DNA of 64,000 nucleotides from Bradyrhizobium sp. SSBR45G (lineage in GTDB: Bacteria > Pseudomonadota > Alphaproteobacteria > Rhizobiales > Xanthobacteraceae): the NCBI RefSeq assembly GCF_030159255.1, contig NZ_BSCT01000007.1, positions 1 through 64,000 on the forward strand, given 5' to 3'. Below, in pieces: positions 44,217 through 54,243 of this stretch. A program made the position numbers and the translations under genes. The stretch's first letter is position 1. Every line of letters begins with the position of its first letter. The notes beneath the pieces were generated by a model. The model searched no databases. It was not told where the DNA came from and was given only the letters and a program-made list of their open reading frames with translations.

Positions 44217-46196
44217 TCACCGCGACGGCTGCCGGGCTGGACCTAGCAGCTCGTCGAGCGTGTGATCCACCAGGAAGATGGCACCGGGCACCGTGAGGTG
44301 CCCGGGATCGAACGCCGTCAGCTGCGCGCCGCCGGGCCCGATCCGGCTGAGACAGCCCTGGTCGTTGCAGAACACGTCGCGCACCGAGATGTAGTCGATG
44401 CCGAGCTCACGGGTGAGCTCGCGAAACAGGGCGTCGCGGCCGCGCGTCCATTCGTCATTGGAGCGGAACAAGGTCCGCTCCGGCAGCACCGTTCCGGTCT
44501 CGCGGTAGTAGTCGAGCACGTTGCGCGACAGGCCGGCGCCCTGCCAGCTCGGCGGCGGGCCCATCAGCACGATCCTGGCAATGCCGTTGGCCCTGAGCTG
44601 CGCGACCGTGCGCGGCAGATCCTCGCGCAACACCGCCTCGGCATGGCCCCAGGTCGCATCGAGGATGACGACATCCGGCCGGAGACGGCCGATCCGCAGC
44701 ACGACATCGTCATTGATGCTCTTGCAGAACGGCCGGGCCTCCAGCGTGTAGCCGATCAGCGGCGGACAGGCCGAGGCGGTGTATTGCGCGACGTCATAGC
44801 CGCGCTGCTTCGAGAAGTGCAGCAGTCCCGGAGTGAGCGCTGCGCCGTAGGAATCACCCCAGATCAGCAGCAGCGGACGGCCGCCCTGCCCGGCACAGTC
44901 GGCCCCGAACTCCGACGCAGGCTGCAACAGCAGCAGACAGCGGCCGCGTCGCCAGTGCGACGTGGTCTCCGTGCCCGAGAGCATGAAGCCCCGGATCTCC
45001 GGCGCGGACCGGATCGGCAGGCCATGCGTGCTCGTTGCCGCGACGCCGAGCGGGATCAGCGCCGCCATCCCCGCCAGCAGCGGCCCGACCCGCCATCCGA
45101 GCGGGACGGTTCCGAACCGGATCGGACGTTCGATGAAGCGATAGGTGAGCCAGGCCAGCACGGCGCTGAGGGCGAGCACCGCCAGCAGGACCCATGCAGG
45201 AGGTGGGCCGCCGACCTGCAGCTTGGTGAAGGCGATCAGCGGAAAATGCCAGAGATAGAGCGGGTAGCTGATCAGCCCGACGGCGACCAGCGCAGGCTGC
45301 GCCAAGGCCCGCTGCGCCAACGTGCCGCGGGTCGCGATCAGCGCCATAGCCGCCAGCACCGGGACCAGGGTGCGCAGGCCGGGCCAGGGTGAACTGCTGC
45401 TGAAGCCTGCGAACGCAAAGCCCAGCCCGGCCACGCCGAGTGCCGCGAGCAGGTTGGCCGCGGCTGGACCGATCGGCCGCGCGGCCCCCCGGCGCAGCCA
45501 GATCGCCAGCAGCGAGCCGGCCAGCAGCTCCCAGCCGCGCGTGGTCGGCGAATAGAACGCCCAGGCCGCCTCCCTCGCCGGGATGGCGAGGCAGAGCAGC
45601 AGCGAGCCGAGCCCGAGCGCGGCCACGATCGCCATCTTCTGCGCCGGCCACCTTGCGATCAGCACGAACGCCGCAGGCCAGATGATGTAGTACTGCTCCT
45701 CGATGCCGAGCGACCACAAATGCAGCAGCGGCAGACGTTCCGCCCCCGGATCGAAGTAGCCCACGATCTGCTCGTGCAGCATGAAGTTCTCGATGAACGC
45801 CGCGGCGCCCTTGATGTTGGATCCGAGCGCCTCCATTTCGGCCACCGGAAACACGAACCAGGCGATCAGGAACGTCGCCAGCACCACAGGGATGAGCGAC
45901 GGAAAGATCCGCAGGATGCGACGGGCGTAGAAGGTCGCGAAGCTGAAGCTCTCGTCCGCGCACTGGCGATCGATGATGCCGGTGATCAGATAGCCGGAGA
46001 TCACGAAGAACACGTCGACGCCGGCAAAGCCGCCGGGCAGCAGCTGCGGAAAGGCATGAAAGATCAGCACCGCGATCACGGCAATCGCCCGCAGCCCGTC
46101 GATCTCGGGACGATAGGCAAGCCCCGGCGCCGCGCCGGCCGGCTGCGCGTCGCCGCGGCTCGCGGCGCGCGGCTCAAGGGTGCCGACGATCGCCAT
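44217..46196 (-). CDS. OafA-type acyltransferase (AT3) fused to SGNH domain, copy 1
   Basis: Protein of 659 aa. The N-terminal acyltransferase-3 membrane domain (about residues 28-370) has DGLRAIAV at 33-40, the conserved histidine H47 and FYARRILRIFP near 89-99, with about 10 membrane helices. The C-terminal periplasmic SGNH domain (about 440-650) has GDSY at 447-450 and DPGHLTVPG near the end. OafA-like fusions O-acetylate O-antigen sugars. It is last in a minus-strand set of three, and its start overlaps the stop of the SGNH-like gene at 46174 by 23 bp. Confidence 0.93.
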   Translation of the reverse strand: MAIVGTLEPRAASRGDAQPAGAAPGLAYRPEIDGLRAIAVIAVLIFHAFPQLLPGGFAGVDVFFVISGYLITGIIDRQCADESFSFATFYARRILRIFPSLIPVVLATFLIAWFVFPVAEMEALGSNIKGAAAFIENFMLHEQIVGYFDPGAERLPLLHLWSLGIEEQYYIIWPAAFVLIARWPAQKMAIVAALGLGSLLLCLAIPAREAAWAFYSPTTRGWELLAGSLLAIWLRRGAARPIGPAAANLLAALGVAGLGFAFAGFSSSSPWPGLRTLVPVLAAMALIATRGTLAQRALAQPALVAVGLISYPLYLWHFPLIAFTKLQVGGPPPAWVLLAVLALSAVLAWLTYRFIERPIRFGTVPLGWRVGPLLAGMAALIPLGVAATSTHGLPIRSAPEIRGFMLSGTETTSHWRRGRCLLLLQPASEFGADCAGQGGRPLLLIWGDSYGAALTPGLLHFSKQRGYDVAQYTASACPPLIGYTLEARPFCKSINDDVVLRIGRLRPDVVILDATWGHAEAVLREDLPRTVAQLRANGIARIVLMGPPPSWQGAGLSRNVLDYYRETGTVLPERTLFRSNDEWTRGRDALFRELTRELGIDYISVRDVFCNDQGCLSRIGPGGAQLTAFDPGHLTVPGAIFLVDHTLDELLGPARQPSR

Positions 46197-47259
46197 GCTC
46201 GCCCAGCTCCTGAAATGCCCGCGTGCGCTCCAGCGCCGTGATGAGATCGCGGGTGAAATCGGCAGCCCCCCTGCCGTCGAGATGGCCGCCGCCGTCCCAG
46301 CTCGAATAGTCGGTGCGCGCTGGCAGCGCCGTCTCGACGCCGATGGCCGCTGCGATCTCGCGCAGCTGGGTCAGGCAGCCGTGGAAATTGGGCACCAAGG
46401 TCAGGACCACCGGCGCCCCCAGCGACTGCACGATGTCGCGCGCATTGGCGACGACATCCGGCGTGGTGTGGCAATCCGGATCGCGCGTCATCTTCACGGT
46501 CGGATTGCCGTCGGCGAGAAAGCGCGGAAAGGTGCTCATGTCGGCCGCGCCCGTTCGATCGTCGCGATCGAAGCGCGGCAGCGGTGCCGCGCGCGGACCG
46601 GCGAGCGCCTGGCGCCAGCCCCTCGTCGCGTCCTCGAAGCGCCAGCGAAGATTGCGCCGGATGACCTCATAGGCGGCGCCGAAACGGCTGAGCCTGATGC
46701 TCGGGATCGGGCGGACGTCGGCGCCGAAGGCGCGCGTCAGGTTGCGGTGGAAGAAGTTGCCGCCGCCTCCGCCGTCGTCGGCATTCACGATCCACAGCCG
46801 CGGGCGGATGTGATGCTTGAGCGCGATCTGTCGCACGAACTCGCCGCTGGCGACGCCGACGAACGCCATGTTGTAGAATTTCAGCCCGTAGCGCTGTTCG
46901 AGGCGCTCGCGCATGATGGCCTGATCGACCGCGAACGACACCAGGGATGACCCGAGGATGATGATATCGGCCTGGCGCGCATAGTCGATCGAGCGGCCGA
47001 TGTGATGATAGAACAGATCCTGGTCCTGGATCTCGGTGACGCTGTCGCCGCCGAAATTACGATACCACGCCCGGTCCTCCGGCCTGCTGATCGCGCTGAA
47101 ATGGTCGCCGCCCTGCGCCGCCAGCCAGACACCGAGGCCGCCCAGCAGCGCCGCGGTCAGTCCGAGCAGCCCGCCGAGATAGCGGCGTCCGTCGCGGCCG
47201 AGACTCCCAGCCTTCGCCTCCTTGCCGGCGCGACCGGTCAGCTCCATCGGATAATCCAT
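46174..47259 (-). CDS. Membrane-anchored SGNH-like protein of unnamed family, paralog 3
   Basis: Protein of 361 aa, third member of the family seen at 22098 and 26756. One N-terminal membrane helix (about 27-48) is followed by WYRNFGGD, IQDQDLFYHHIG, LGSSLVSFAVD, YNMAFVGVASGEF and, near the C-terminus, WDGGGHLDGRGA. Here the block I motif is GSS, closer to ordinary SGNH proteins than the GPS of the other two copies. It is sandwiched between two OafA-type acyltransferase genes and overlaps the downstream one, which strengthens the link of this family to acylation. Function not established. Confidence 0.67.
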   Translation of the reverse strand: MDYPMELTGRAGKEAKAGSLGRDGRRYLGGLLGLTAALLGGLGVWLAAQGGDHFSAISRPEDRAWYRNFGGDSVTEIQDQDLFYHHIGRSIDYARQADIIILGSSLVSFAVDQAIMRERLEQRYGLKFYNMAFVGVASGEFVRQIALKHHIRPRLWIVNADDGGGGGNFFHRNLTRAFGADVRPIPSIRLSRFGAAYEVIRRNLRWRFEDATRGWRQALAGPRAAPLPRFDRDDRTGAADMSTFPRFLADGNPTVKMTRDPDCHTTPDVVANARDIVQSLGAPVVLTLVPNFHGCLTQLREIAAAIGVETALPARTDYSSWDGGGHLDGRGAADFTRDLITALERTRAFQELGEHGDRRHP

Positions 47260-47287
47260 GGCGGGTCCGGGCGCTCGGACGACACGC

Positions 47288-49246
47288 TTATTTGTCGAAG
47301 CCAGGCAACGCTTCCAGCGTCTGCCTGGCGATGAGGATCGACCCTGGATGGGTCAGATGGCCCGAGTCATAGGCCGTCAGGTCGGCTCCATCCGCGCCGA
47401 TCCGCGCGAGACAGCCATCGTCGTTGCACATCATCCGGCGCGCCGAGATGTATTGGATGCCGACGCGCTGCGCCTGCGCCTCCAGGAACTCGTCCAGCGC
47501 CCGCGTCCAATTGTCGTTCGAGCGGAACTTGGTGCGCGCCGGCAGCACGGCGTGCGTCCGGAAATAATAATCGAGGATGTTGGCCGGCAGGCTGTCGCCG
47601 AGCCACGTCGCCGGCGGTCCAAGCAGGACGATCCGCGGGACATTGAGCTCCTTCAGCGCCGACACCGTTTTATCGAGTCCGTCGCGGAGGGCGTCCGGGC
47701 TGTAGCTCCAGGTCGAATAGAACAGCACCAGATCCGGCTTGAGCTCCGCCACCTTCTGGATGACGAAGTCGTTCGCGCCCTTGCAGAACCGCCGATCCGG
47801 ATGGACGAAACCGAGCAGCGGCGGGCAGGCGGAGGCCGTGAACTCGGCGACCTCGAAGCCGCGCTCGGCGCCAAAATGGGCAAGTCCCGGATAGAGCGAG
47901 GCCGCATAGGAATCACCCCACACGAGGATGAGGGGATGGCGGCCGGTTCCCGCGCATTCCGTCGAAAACTCGGACGCGCTTTGATCCGGCTTCAGCAGGC
48001 ACTTGTCCGCCCGCCAGAAGCGCGCGGTCTCGCTGCCGTCGAGCATGAAGCCGCGAAGCTCGGCGGGAATGCGCGACGGCAGGCCATTGGTGCGGTCGGC
48101 GACCACGCCGACGATGCCCAACGCAACCATGCCGCCGAGCAGCCCACCGACCTTGAGCGGCACCAGCCGCCGGCCGAAACGGATCGGCCGCTCGATGAAG
48201 CGGTAGGTCGCCCAGGCCAGCACCAGGCTGGCCGCGATGATCGCGATCATGACCCACGCCGGCACTGCATCGACGAACTGGATGCGGGCATAGGCCATCA
48301 GCGGGTAGTGCCAGAGATAGAGCGGATAACTGATCAGGCCGACGAAGACGGCGGGGCTCGCGCCGAGTACATGGCGATGGACCAGCGTGCCGCTCGTCCC
48401 GATCAGCGTCGCCGCCGCCAGTACTGGAACCACCGTCAGGACGCCCGGGTGGGGCAGCTTGCGATCGTAGAGCCAGAACGCCGCCAGGATCGCCAGCAGC
48501 GCAACCACCGCGACGATCTCGCGACCGTAATATGCCGCCAGCCCCGGCGCACGGCTGGCAGCGCGGCCGCTGACCCATAATGCCAGCGCCGAGCCGGCCA
48601 GCAGTTCCCAGGCGCGGGTGACCGGAAGATAGAACGCATAATCCGGCGCGCGCGACTGCACGACGATGCAGGCGGCGAACGATGCCGCGGCCAACGCCAA
48701 CGTGATCGCAAGGCTTCGCCGCCGCCACACACCGATCAGCATCAGAAGCAGCGGCCAGACCACGTAGTACTGCTCCTCGATCGCCAGCGACCACAGGTGC
48801 AACAGCGGCTTCTTGTCGGCGGCAAGGTCGAAATAGCCGACCTGGCCGAGCAGGATGAAGTTCTGGATGAAGACGGCGCCGCCGGCGATGTTGGTGCCAA
48901 GCGACTTCAACTCGCGCGGCGGCAACACGAACCATGCGATCAGGAACGTGACCAGCACCACCGTGATCAGAGCTGGAAAAATGCGGCGAATCCGGCGGGC
49001 ATAGAAATCCGCGATGCTGAACGTGCTCGACAGCATCTGCTTGTGGATGATGCCGGTGATCAGGTAGCCGGAGATGACGAAGAAGATGTCGACCCCGTAG
49101 AAGCCGCCGGGGACGGTGGCCGGAAACGCATGATAGAGCAGGACGGGCAGCACGGCGACCGCGCGCAGGCCGTCGATATCCTTGCGATAGCCGAGCGGCG
49201 TCGCGCGAGCCTCATCAAAGGCAAGGTTCGGCTGGGCAAAGTTCAT
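47288..49246 (-). CDS. OafA-type acyltransferase (AT3) fused to SGNH domain, copy 2
   Basis: Protein of 652 aa, paralog of the gene at 44217. The AT3 domain begins GYRKDIDGLRAVAVLPVLLYH, with the conserved Arg and His. FYARRIRRIFP and YRFIERPIRFG follow, then a C-terminal SGNH domain with WGDSYAASL and DSGHLTHPG. I start at ATG 49246, just before the family N-terminus; the frame extends to 49297 without support. It is first in the minus-strand trio. Two such enzymes imply at least two different acylation sites or acceptors. Acetyl as the group is by family analogy. Confidence 0.92.
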   Translation of the reverse strand: MNFAQPNLAFDEARATPLGYRKDIDGLRAVAVLPVLLYHAFPATVPGGFYGVDIFFVISGYLITGIIHKQMLSSTFSIADFYARRIRRIFPALITVVLVTFLIAWFVLPPRELKSLGTNIAGGAVFIQNFILLGQVGYFDLAADKKPLLHLWSLAIEEQYYVVWPLLLMLIGVWRRRSLAITLALAAASFAACIVVQSRAPDYAFYLPVTRAWELLAGSALALWVSGRAASRAPGLAAYYGREIVAVVALLAILAAFWLYDRKLPHPGVLTVVPVLAAATLIGTSGTLVHRHVLGASPAVFVGLISYPLYLWHYPLMAYARIQFVDAVPAWVMIAIIAASLVLAWATYRFIERPIRFGRRLVPLKVGGLLGGMVALGIVGVVADRTNGLPSRIPAELRGFMLDGSETARFWRADKCLLKPDQSASEFSTECAGTGRHPLILVWGDSYAASLYPGLAHFGAERGFEVAEFTASACPPLLGFVHPDRRFCKGANDFVIQKVAELKPDLVLFYSTWSYSPDALRDGLDKTVSALKELNVPRIVLLGPPATWLGDSLPANILDYYFRTHAVLPARTKFRSNDNWTRALDEFLEAQAQRVGIQYISARRMMCNDDGCLARIGADGADLTAYDSGHLTHPGSILIARQTLEALPGFDK

Positions 49247-49800
49247 CGGCTCGGGTCGCTCCAGAACAACTTCGACAGAAAAGCCGCGTACGTCCAAACG
49301 ACGTCGCGCGAAAGACGCCGGCTGCCGACAAATTCGAGGATATTCACACGTTTTCCCGGACGTCGCTTGTTCCGGACCTCATCGACCATCCCGATGGCCG
49401 GCGGCGGGCCGAAGACAGGGCTGAACTCTTGTCAGTGGACCGCAGGGCCGCAGGCCAACTTCACGATGCCCTCGCCATCCCCCCCTCTGCTCGGAACGGC
49501 TCGCATCGACGACCGCCTCGTCGTTGCGCGGCCACGATCTGCGGTATGCCTCCGGGTCGACCACCACTCGTGAAAAAGCCAGCTGAGGCTAGCTGCAGCC
49601 CGGTTCATTGACAAGAGCCACAACATTGAACGAACCGGGATCATCACCTCGGTTTCGTCGGTGCTGTTCTCCATCGCGTCCGCCTCCACAGGTCCAGGCG
49701 CGGCCGCCCGACAGCTTGCGGACAACTGAATAGCCCTGTATTCAACCAGCAGTGTTTTGATGAGCTGCTCGCCAGTCGCGGTCGGGCATGGGGCTCCAGA
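49247..49800. other. Divergent intergenic region, 554 bp
   Basis: Between the minus-strand acyltransferase trio and the plus-strand TIGR04372-like gene. It should contain promoters for both. No recognisable gene; several short frames lack ribosome sites. No strong inverted repeat seen. Confidence 0.45.
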
Positions 49801-51939
49801 ATGTCGTTCGAGTCAGTTCATCCAGTTCCGGTCGGCCAACCCACGCCACGCCGGCAGGGTGTGATCCGATCGCTGAAATCGAGCTTGGCTGCGCGTGTCG
49901 TCAAGGTGATCAGCTGGTACCTCAGGGCCGCCGGCCAGCATGCCGAATCCATCAAGGACCTGTTTTTTGCACTGCTGACGTTCAGGCAGGCGTTCGCGGT
50001 CACACTTCTTTTTCACCGCTATGCCCATCGCAATGAGTTCGACCGGCAGTTTCGTTATTTCTGCGGCCCCGACCTGGAAAAGGAAATGGGGTGGGTGCTC
50101 GCCAAGCCGCGTTCGGATCAGTACTGCAACGAGCTGATCCTCTTCCTCCTGATGTGCGGCAAGGAGAAGCGCGTTCTCGAGCTGTTTCCCAACATCGACT
50201 GGGAGCGGGTCGACGACGAGTTCATGGAGGCGATCGGCGGACTGACCAAGAAGCTGATGTCGGGCTATTTCATGGAGTTGCTCGCACAGGCCCACACGAT
50301 CGACTGGACCGCACTCCGCCCGCAGCACATGCGCCGCTTTGCCGAGATGATCAAGATCATGCTCGAGCATCGGAACTTCCAGTTCGAGCAGACCACTTTC
50401 GAAGGACGGCAATCCGATGCCCGCCGAGACGGTCACCCCGTGCTGTTCGAAGCCCCGCTGGACCGCTACGTTCCGGAATATTTCTGCGACAAGGAGCTGA
50501 TCGAGACGCTCGTCAAACAGCTCGATCTGCCCCGGCACGACGACATCCTTGCCGCACGCGAGGACCGCGGCCAGTATTGGGAACGGCTTCCTGCCGACCA
50601 TCCGCAGCGCAAGGTGCTGGCGGAGATCAACCTGTTCTACGCCTATCGCAACCTGTTGCTGACGACCTATCACAGCGGCGAGGGCTTTCACGTCCCCCAG
50701 GTCTATTGCAGGCTGACCGACACCCAGCAGCGGCTGCGCCGCCATCTTCCGGCTCCCAGCCCGGGGCTCAAGGCCATTCTCAAGAAGCTCGACACCGATC
50801 TGCCCGAGGTCAAGCTGCTGTCTCCGGACTGGAGCGCTCTGATCGGGCACAACGGCCATCTCAACGTCCACCTGATGATGCGGGAGATGGGATGGTGGCA
50901 AGGCCAGCCGCTCCTGCTCGCCTACAAGGACCGGATCGCCAACAAGCCGTTCCTGTCGCTGTTCGCCGACATCTGTCCGACGCTGACATTGGGCGAGAAC
51001 GTCAGTGCGGGCGTATGGCACGAGCTCGCCAGCCTGACGCCCTTCCTCGGCGATTCGCACCAGGCGTTCCGCTTCGAGGATGGACGCGCCGTGTACTGGA
51101 ACGATGCGGGATCGCTGGCGCTAAAGCAGTGGGAAAGCCGGCAACGCACCTTTCCGCTGCGCGACATCTACGACAGCCGCCTGCGCGCCGACGATCGCGT
51201 CGAGCAGACCTACCAGGACTACCGGCGCAGATGGGGCATGGCCGACAACGACTGGTTCGTCTGCCTGCATGTGCGCGACGCGCAGACCCGCAACGATACC
51301 GAGGGTGTCGGCGAATCCATCCGCAACGCCTCGCTCGCGACCTATCTGGACGCCGTCCGCCACATCACCGAATGCGGCGGCTGGGTGGTGCGGATGGGGG
51401 GGCGCAAGGTGCCGCCATTTCCGAAGATGGCGCGGGTGATCGACTATGCCCGCAGCGAGGACCAGTTTCCGGCGATGGACATCCATCTGATGCGCCGCGC
51501 CCGCATGTTCATCGGAACCACCTCCGGCTTTGCCTATGTGGCAAGCAGCTTCGGCATCCCGACGGCCATGGTGAATGCCTTGAGCTCGATCGGCCTGTTG
51601 TGGTCGATGGACACCCGCTTCGCGCTGAAGCCCGTGCACCGGGCGGACGGCCGCATGCTGTCGCTGAGCGAGTGGACGTCGGAGCAGTATCGGTGGGCCT
51701 ATCCGACACATGAGTCCGTGGCGCGCGCCGAACTCATCGTTAGCGAGAGCAGCTCGGACGAGATTCTGGAAACCGTGCGCGAGGTCCTCGACATCTCGGA
51801 TCCCCGGCGCACGGGCCCTGCCCCAGGCGTCGACGGCAGCTGGGAGCGCCACGTTCAGGTGCCGGGCTTCTTCGGCAGCTCACGGCCGAGCAAGTATTTC
51901 CTCGAGAAGCATGCGCGAAACCTGCTGAGGGAACCCTGA
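49801..51939 (+). CDS. TIGR04372-like putative glycosyltransferase, paralog B
   Basis: Protein of 712 aa. The C-terminal half shows the family motifs: LIGHNGHLNVHLMMREMGWW, NDWFVCLHVRDAQ, GGWVVRMGG, MDIHLMRRARMFIGTTSG and a PVHRADGRMLSLSEW tail. The N-terminal half is helical with repeat-like pairs but no TPR that I can define. It is clearly more distant from paralogs A (19684) and C (51992) than those are from each other. It probably transfers a sugar in glycan synthesis, since all four copies sit among polysaccharide genes. It ends 52 bp from the convergent paralog C, with a shared palindromic terminator between. Confidence 0.72.
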   Translation: MSFESVHPVPVGQPTPRRQGVIRSLKSSLAARVVKVISWYLRAAGQHAESIKDLFFALLTFRQAFAVTLLFHRYAHRNEFDRQFRYFCGPDLEKEMGWVLAKPRSDQYCNELILFLLMCGKEKRVLELFPNIDWERVDDEFMEAIGGLTKKLMSGYFMELLAQAHTIDWTALRPQHMRRFAEMIKIMLEHRNFQFEQTTFEGRQSDARRDGHPVLFEAPLDRYVPEYFCDKELIETLVKQLDLPRHDDILAAREDRGQYWERLPADHPQRKVLAEINLFYAYRNLLLTTYHSGEGFHVPQVYCRLTDTQQRLRRHLPAPSPGLKAILKKLDTDLPEVKLLSPDWSALIGHNGHLNVHLMMREMGWWQGQPLLLAYKDRIANKPFLSLFADICPTLTLGENVSAGVWHELASLTPFLGDSHQAFRFEDGRAVYWNDAGSLALKQWESRQRTFPLRDIYDSRLRADDRVEQTYQDYRRRWGMADNDWFVCLHVRDAQTRNDTEGVGESIRNASLATYLDAVRHITECGGWVVRMGGRKVPPFPKMARVIDYARSEDQFPAMDIHLMRRARMFIGTTSGFAYVASSFGIPTAMVNALSSIGLLWSMDTRFALKPVHRADGRMLSLSEWTSEQYRWAYPTHESVARAELIVSESSSDEILETVREVLDISDPRRTGPAPGVDGSWERHVQVPGFFGSSRPSKYFLEKHARNLLREP

Positions 51940-51943
51940 GCTG

Positions 51944-51992
51944 GAGCACGATCCGGAAACCTGGAAACCGGTTTTCCGAAAAGATCGTGCTC
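51944..51992. terminator. Palindromic element between convergent genes, probable bidirectional terminator
   Basis: The arms GAGCACGATC (51944-51953) and GATCGTGCTC (51983-51992) are exact complements. Inside, CGGAAA (51954-51959) pairs with TTTCCG (51973-51978), and the centre carries the palindrome AAACCGGTTT (51965-51974). The right arm touches the stop codon of the minus-strand gene. Sequence of this type is, from memory, a very common intergenic palindrome in Rhizobiales. Confidence 0.75.
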
Positions 51993-54058
51993 TAAGCGGT
52001 GCCTGTCGGCGGCGGCCGCAGGCCCGGTTTCAGGAATGCGCCTTCATACTTGCCGAGATAGTAGGAGCTGATCCTGCTGGTGCCATAATAATGCGGTGCC
52101 GGCAGCTGCTCCCGCCAGAGCGCCAGCAGACGGTGCGATTCCCCGTTGACCAGGCGCCCCGACGCCAGATCGACGACCTCCGCGGCCACCGCACGGATTT
52201 CGTCGGACGTATTGTTCTGCGGCTGCGCCCCGCTGCGGGCGAGCACGCAGGCATCGAACAGGCGCCAGCGCCAAGGCGCCGATGTCAGTTGCGCCTGACT
52301 CAGCATCGTGCCGTCGGCGAGGCGAACCGGCTTCAGCGCGAACCGAACGTCACTGTTCCACAACTGCGGATCCGTCGTGATGCAGTTGACGAGCGCGCTC
52401 GGAATCCCGAAGCTGACCGCGACATTCGTCAATCCCGAGGTCGTGCCGATGAACGCCTTGGCGTTCCGGATCAGGCAAATGTCCATCAGCTCGGAGCGGA
52501 AGTCGCTCAAAGCATAGTCGATCGCGCGATCGAGCGACGGAAGCCTGGGCGAATTCGGACCGCCGAGCTTGATCACCCAGCCGCCCTTGTCAATGATCGC
52601 GCGGATCGCATCGAGGTAGGTCTCGATCGGCGAGTTGCGATGGGTCTGACCGGTCCCGTCGACCTCGGCGTAGTGGGCTGCGTCGCGGGTATGCAGGCAC
52701 ACATACCAGTCGTCCGGCTTCATGCCCCAGGCTTCGCGCATCCGTCGAAACTCGTCACGGACTTGCGGCGTCGTCCCGAAGATCCGGTCATACTCGTCGC
52801 GTAACGCGTGGCCCCGGCCTTCTTTTTCCCATTGCACGATGGCAAGCGCCCCGGCCTCCTGCCACGGCACGACCTCGCCATTCGGCAACTGAAACACGTT
52901 GAAGTTCATGCCGTACCAGCGCTGCAGCGACAGCAGTTCCTCACCGACGGCCTGCGAGACGGTTTCCCCGATGACGACGACGTCGGCGAATCTCTCGAAC
53001 AGCCGGAAGAACGTCCTGTTGGCAACGACGTTCGAGCGCACGACGATCAGCGGCTTCCCCGACCACCAGCCCAGGTCGCGCATCCGGAACAGGATGTCGA
53101 GCATCCCGAGGTGACCGATCTGTGTCGTCCACTCCTCCGGGAGCACCCGCAGCTGGTCCAGCGGGATGCCCAGCGTGCTCAACACGTGGCTGACTTCCGC
53201 CGACACCGCCGGTGCTGCCTTGCCGCGCAGCTCCGATTGCGCCGCGAGCGCCCTCGCAAACAGGCCGATGCCGAGATCGCCCCGGCCGACATGAGTCACG
53301 CGCTGGCCTGCGAAGTTGCAAAGATCGAACATCCTGCCCAGCGAGCCGCAGGCAAAGTCGAGCGGATTGGGACGGTAGCTCTGCGCCGGACGCGCCGCCA
53401 TGTTCTGATGCGGACGCATGTAGTCGGAGAGGCCGCGGCAGGCGTTCGACATGCTTTCGATCGCGCTCGCCTCGTCGCCGGCGATGATCTCGAGCATGGC
53501 CTTGAGGAAGGCCAGGTGGGCCTCCAATTCAGATCTGGCTTGCAGCGGCAGCTGCGCGGCCAGCCGATGCGCCTGCTCGAAGTCTCCGAGCTCGAACAGC
53601 GAACGAATCATCATGTTCGCCAAATCCAGTGAGCGCGTCGCCAGCCGGTCCTGCATGACCAGGTCATGGGCCTCACGATCGGCTCCGAGCCGCAGCAGAA
53701 GCTCCGCTGACTGGACCGGAAAGTACCGCCTCACCCAGTCCGAAAATGTCCGGTCCGGCTTCTTCGCCAGCATCGCGGCGACATGCAACTGATAGGCTCT
53801 TTCAAGCAGACGCCGGGCGCGATGCTGCCCGATCTCGAGCACGATGAGGATCAGGAACGCCAGACGAGGTGGCAGAAGGTTGAGAAACCCGGCGGCCCAG
53901 CCGATCAAGATGCGCGCCCATCGCTGCGGCTGCAGCACGAAGAGCTCCCGCCAATGCGCCAGTCCGGCCGGCAGGGGAACGACCAAGGGCAACCGCTCGA
54001 TGGGTCGACGTCTGCGCTTTGGGCTTAGAAAATCCAACGACGCCTTGATGCGCTGCAT
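51992..54058 (-). CDS. TIGR04372-like putative glycosyltransferase, paralog C
   Basis: Protein of 688 aa from ATG 54058 (a TTG at 54070 would add four residues). It is the closest relative of paralog A. Shared features include the N-terminal LNLLPPRLAFL hydrophobic region, MIRSLFELGDFEQA, FDLCNFAGQRVTHVGRGD, EEWTTQIGHLGMLD, DDWYVCLHTRDAAH, GGWVIKLGGPNSP and FIGTTSGLTNVAVSFG. The strong identity along the whole length points to duplication with later separation by about 30 kb. The enzyme reaction is unknown; a glycosyltransferase role rests on family assignment and location. Confidence 0.75.
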   Translation of the reverse strand: MQRIKASLDFLSPKRRRRPIERLPLVVPLPAGLAHWRELFVLQPQRWARILIGWAAGFLNLLPPRLAFLILIVLEIGQHRARRLLERAYQLHVAAMLAKKPDRTFSDWVRRYFPVQSAELLLRLGADREAHDLVMQDRLATRSLDLANMMIRSLFELGDFEQAHRLAAQLPLQARSELEAHLAFLKAMLEIIAGDEASAIESMSNACRGLSDYMRPHQNMAARPAQSYRPNPLDFACGSLGRMFDLCNFAGQRVTHVGRGDLGIGLFARALAAQSELRGKAAPAVSAEVSHVLSTLGIPLDQLRVLPEEWTTQIGHLGMLDILFRMRDLGWWSGKPLIVVRSNVVANRTFFRLFERFADVVVIGETVSQAVGEELLSLQRWYGMNFNVFQLPNGEVVPWQEAGALAIVQWEKEGRGHALRDEYDRIFGTTPQVRDEFRRMREAWGMKPDDWYVCLHTRDAAHYAEVDGTGQTHRNSPIETYLDAIRAIIDKGGWVIKLGGPNSPRLPSLDRAIDYALSDFRSELMDICLIRNAKAFIGTTSGLTNVAVSFGIPSALVNCITTDPQLWNSDVRFALKPVRLADGTMLSQAQLTSAPWRWRLFDACVLARSGAQPQNNTSDEIRAVAAEVVDLASGRLVNGESHRLLALWREQLPAPHYYGTSRISSYYLGKYEGAFLKPGLRPPPTGTA

Positions 54059-54243
54059 CCGATACCCCAACTCTGGTTCCGGCTCGCGGTCAGGCCCGCA
54101 ACCTCAAAACTCCGGCCAGTCCCCGCAAGGAACCAGGACTGAACCACATCAAGACGCTTGTGCCGTTCGAGATCCACGGCCGGCACGAAAATGAGGTCTT
54201 GAAATTGCAAGCTTGCGATGCGGGCGAGCTCTCGATTGCGCCG

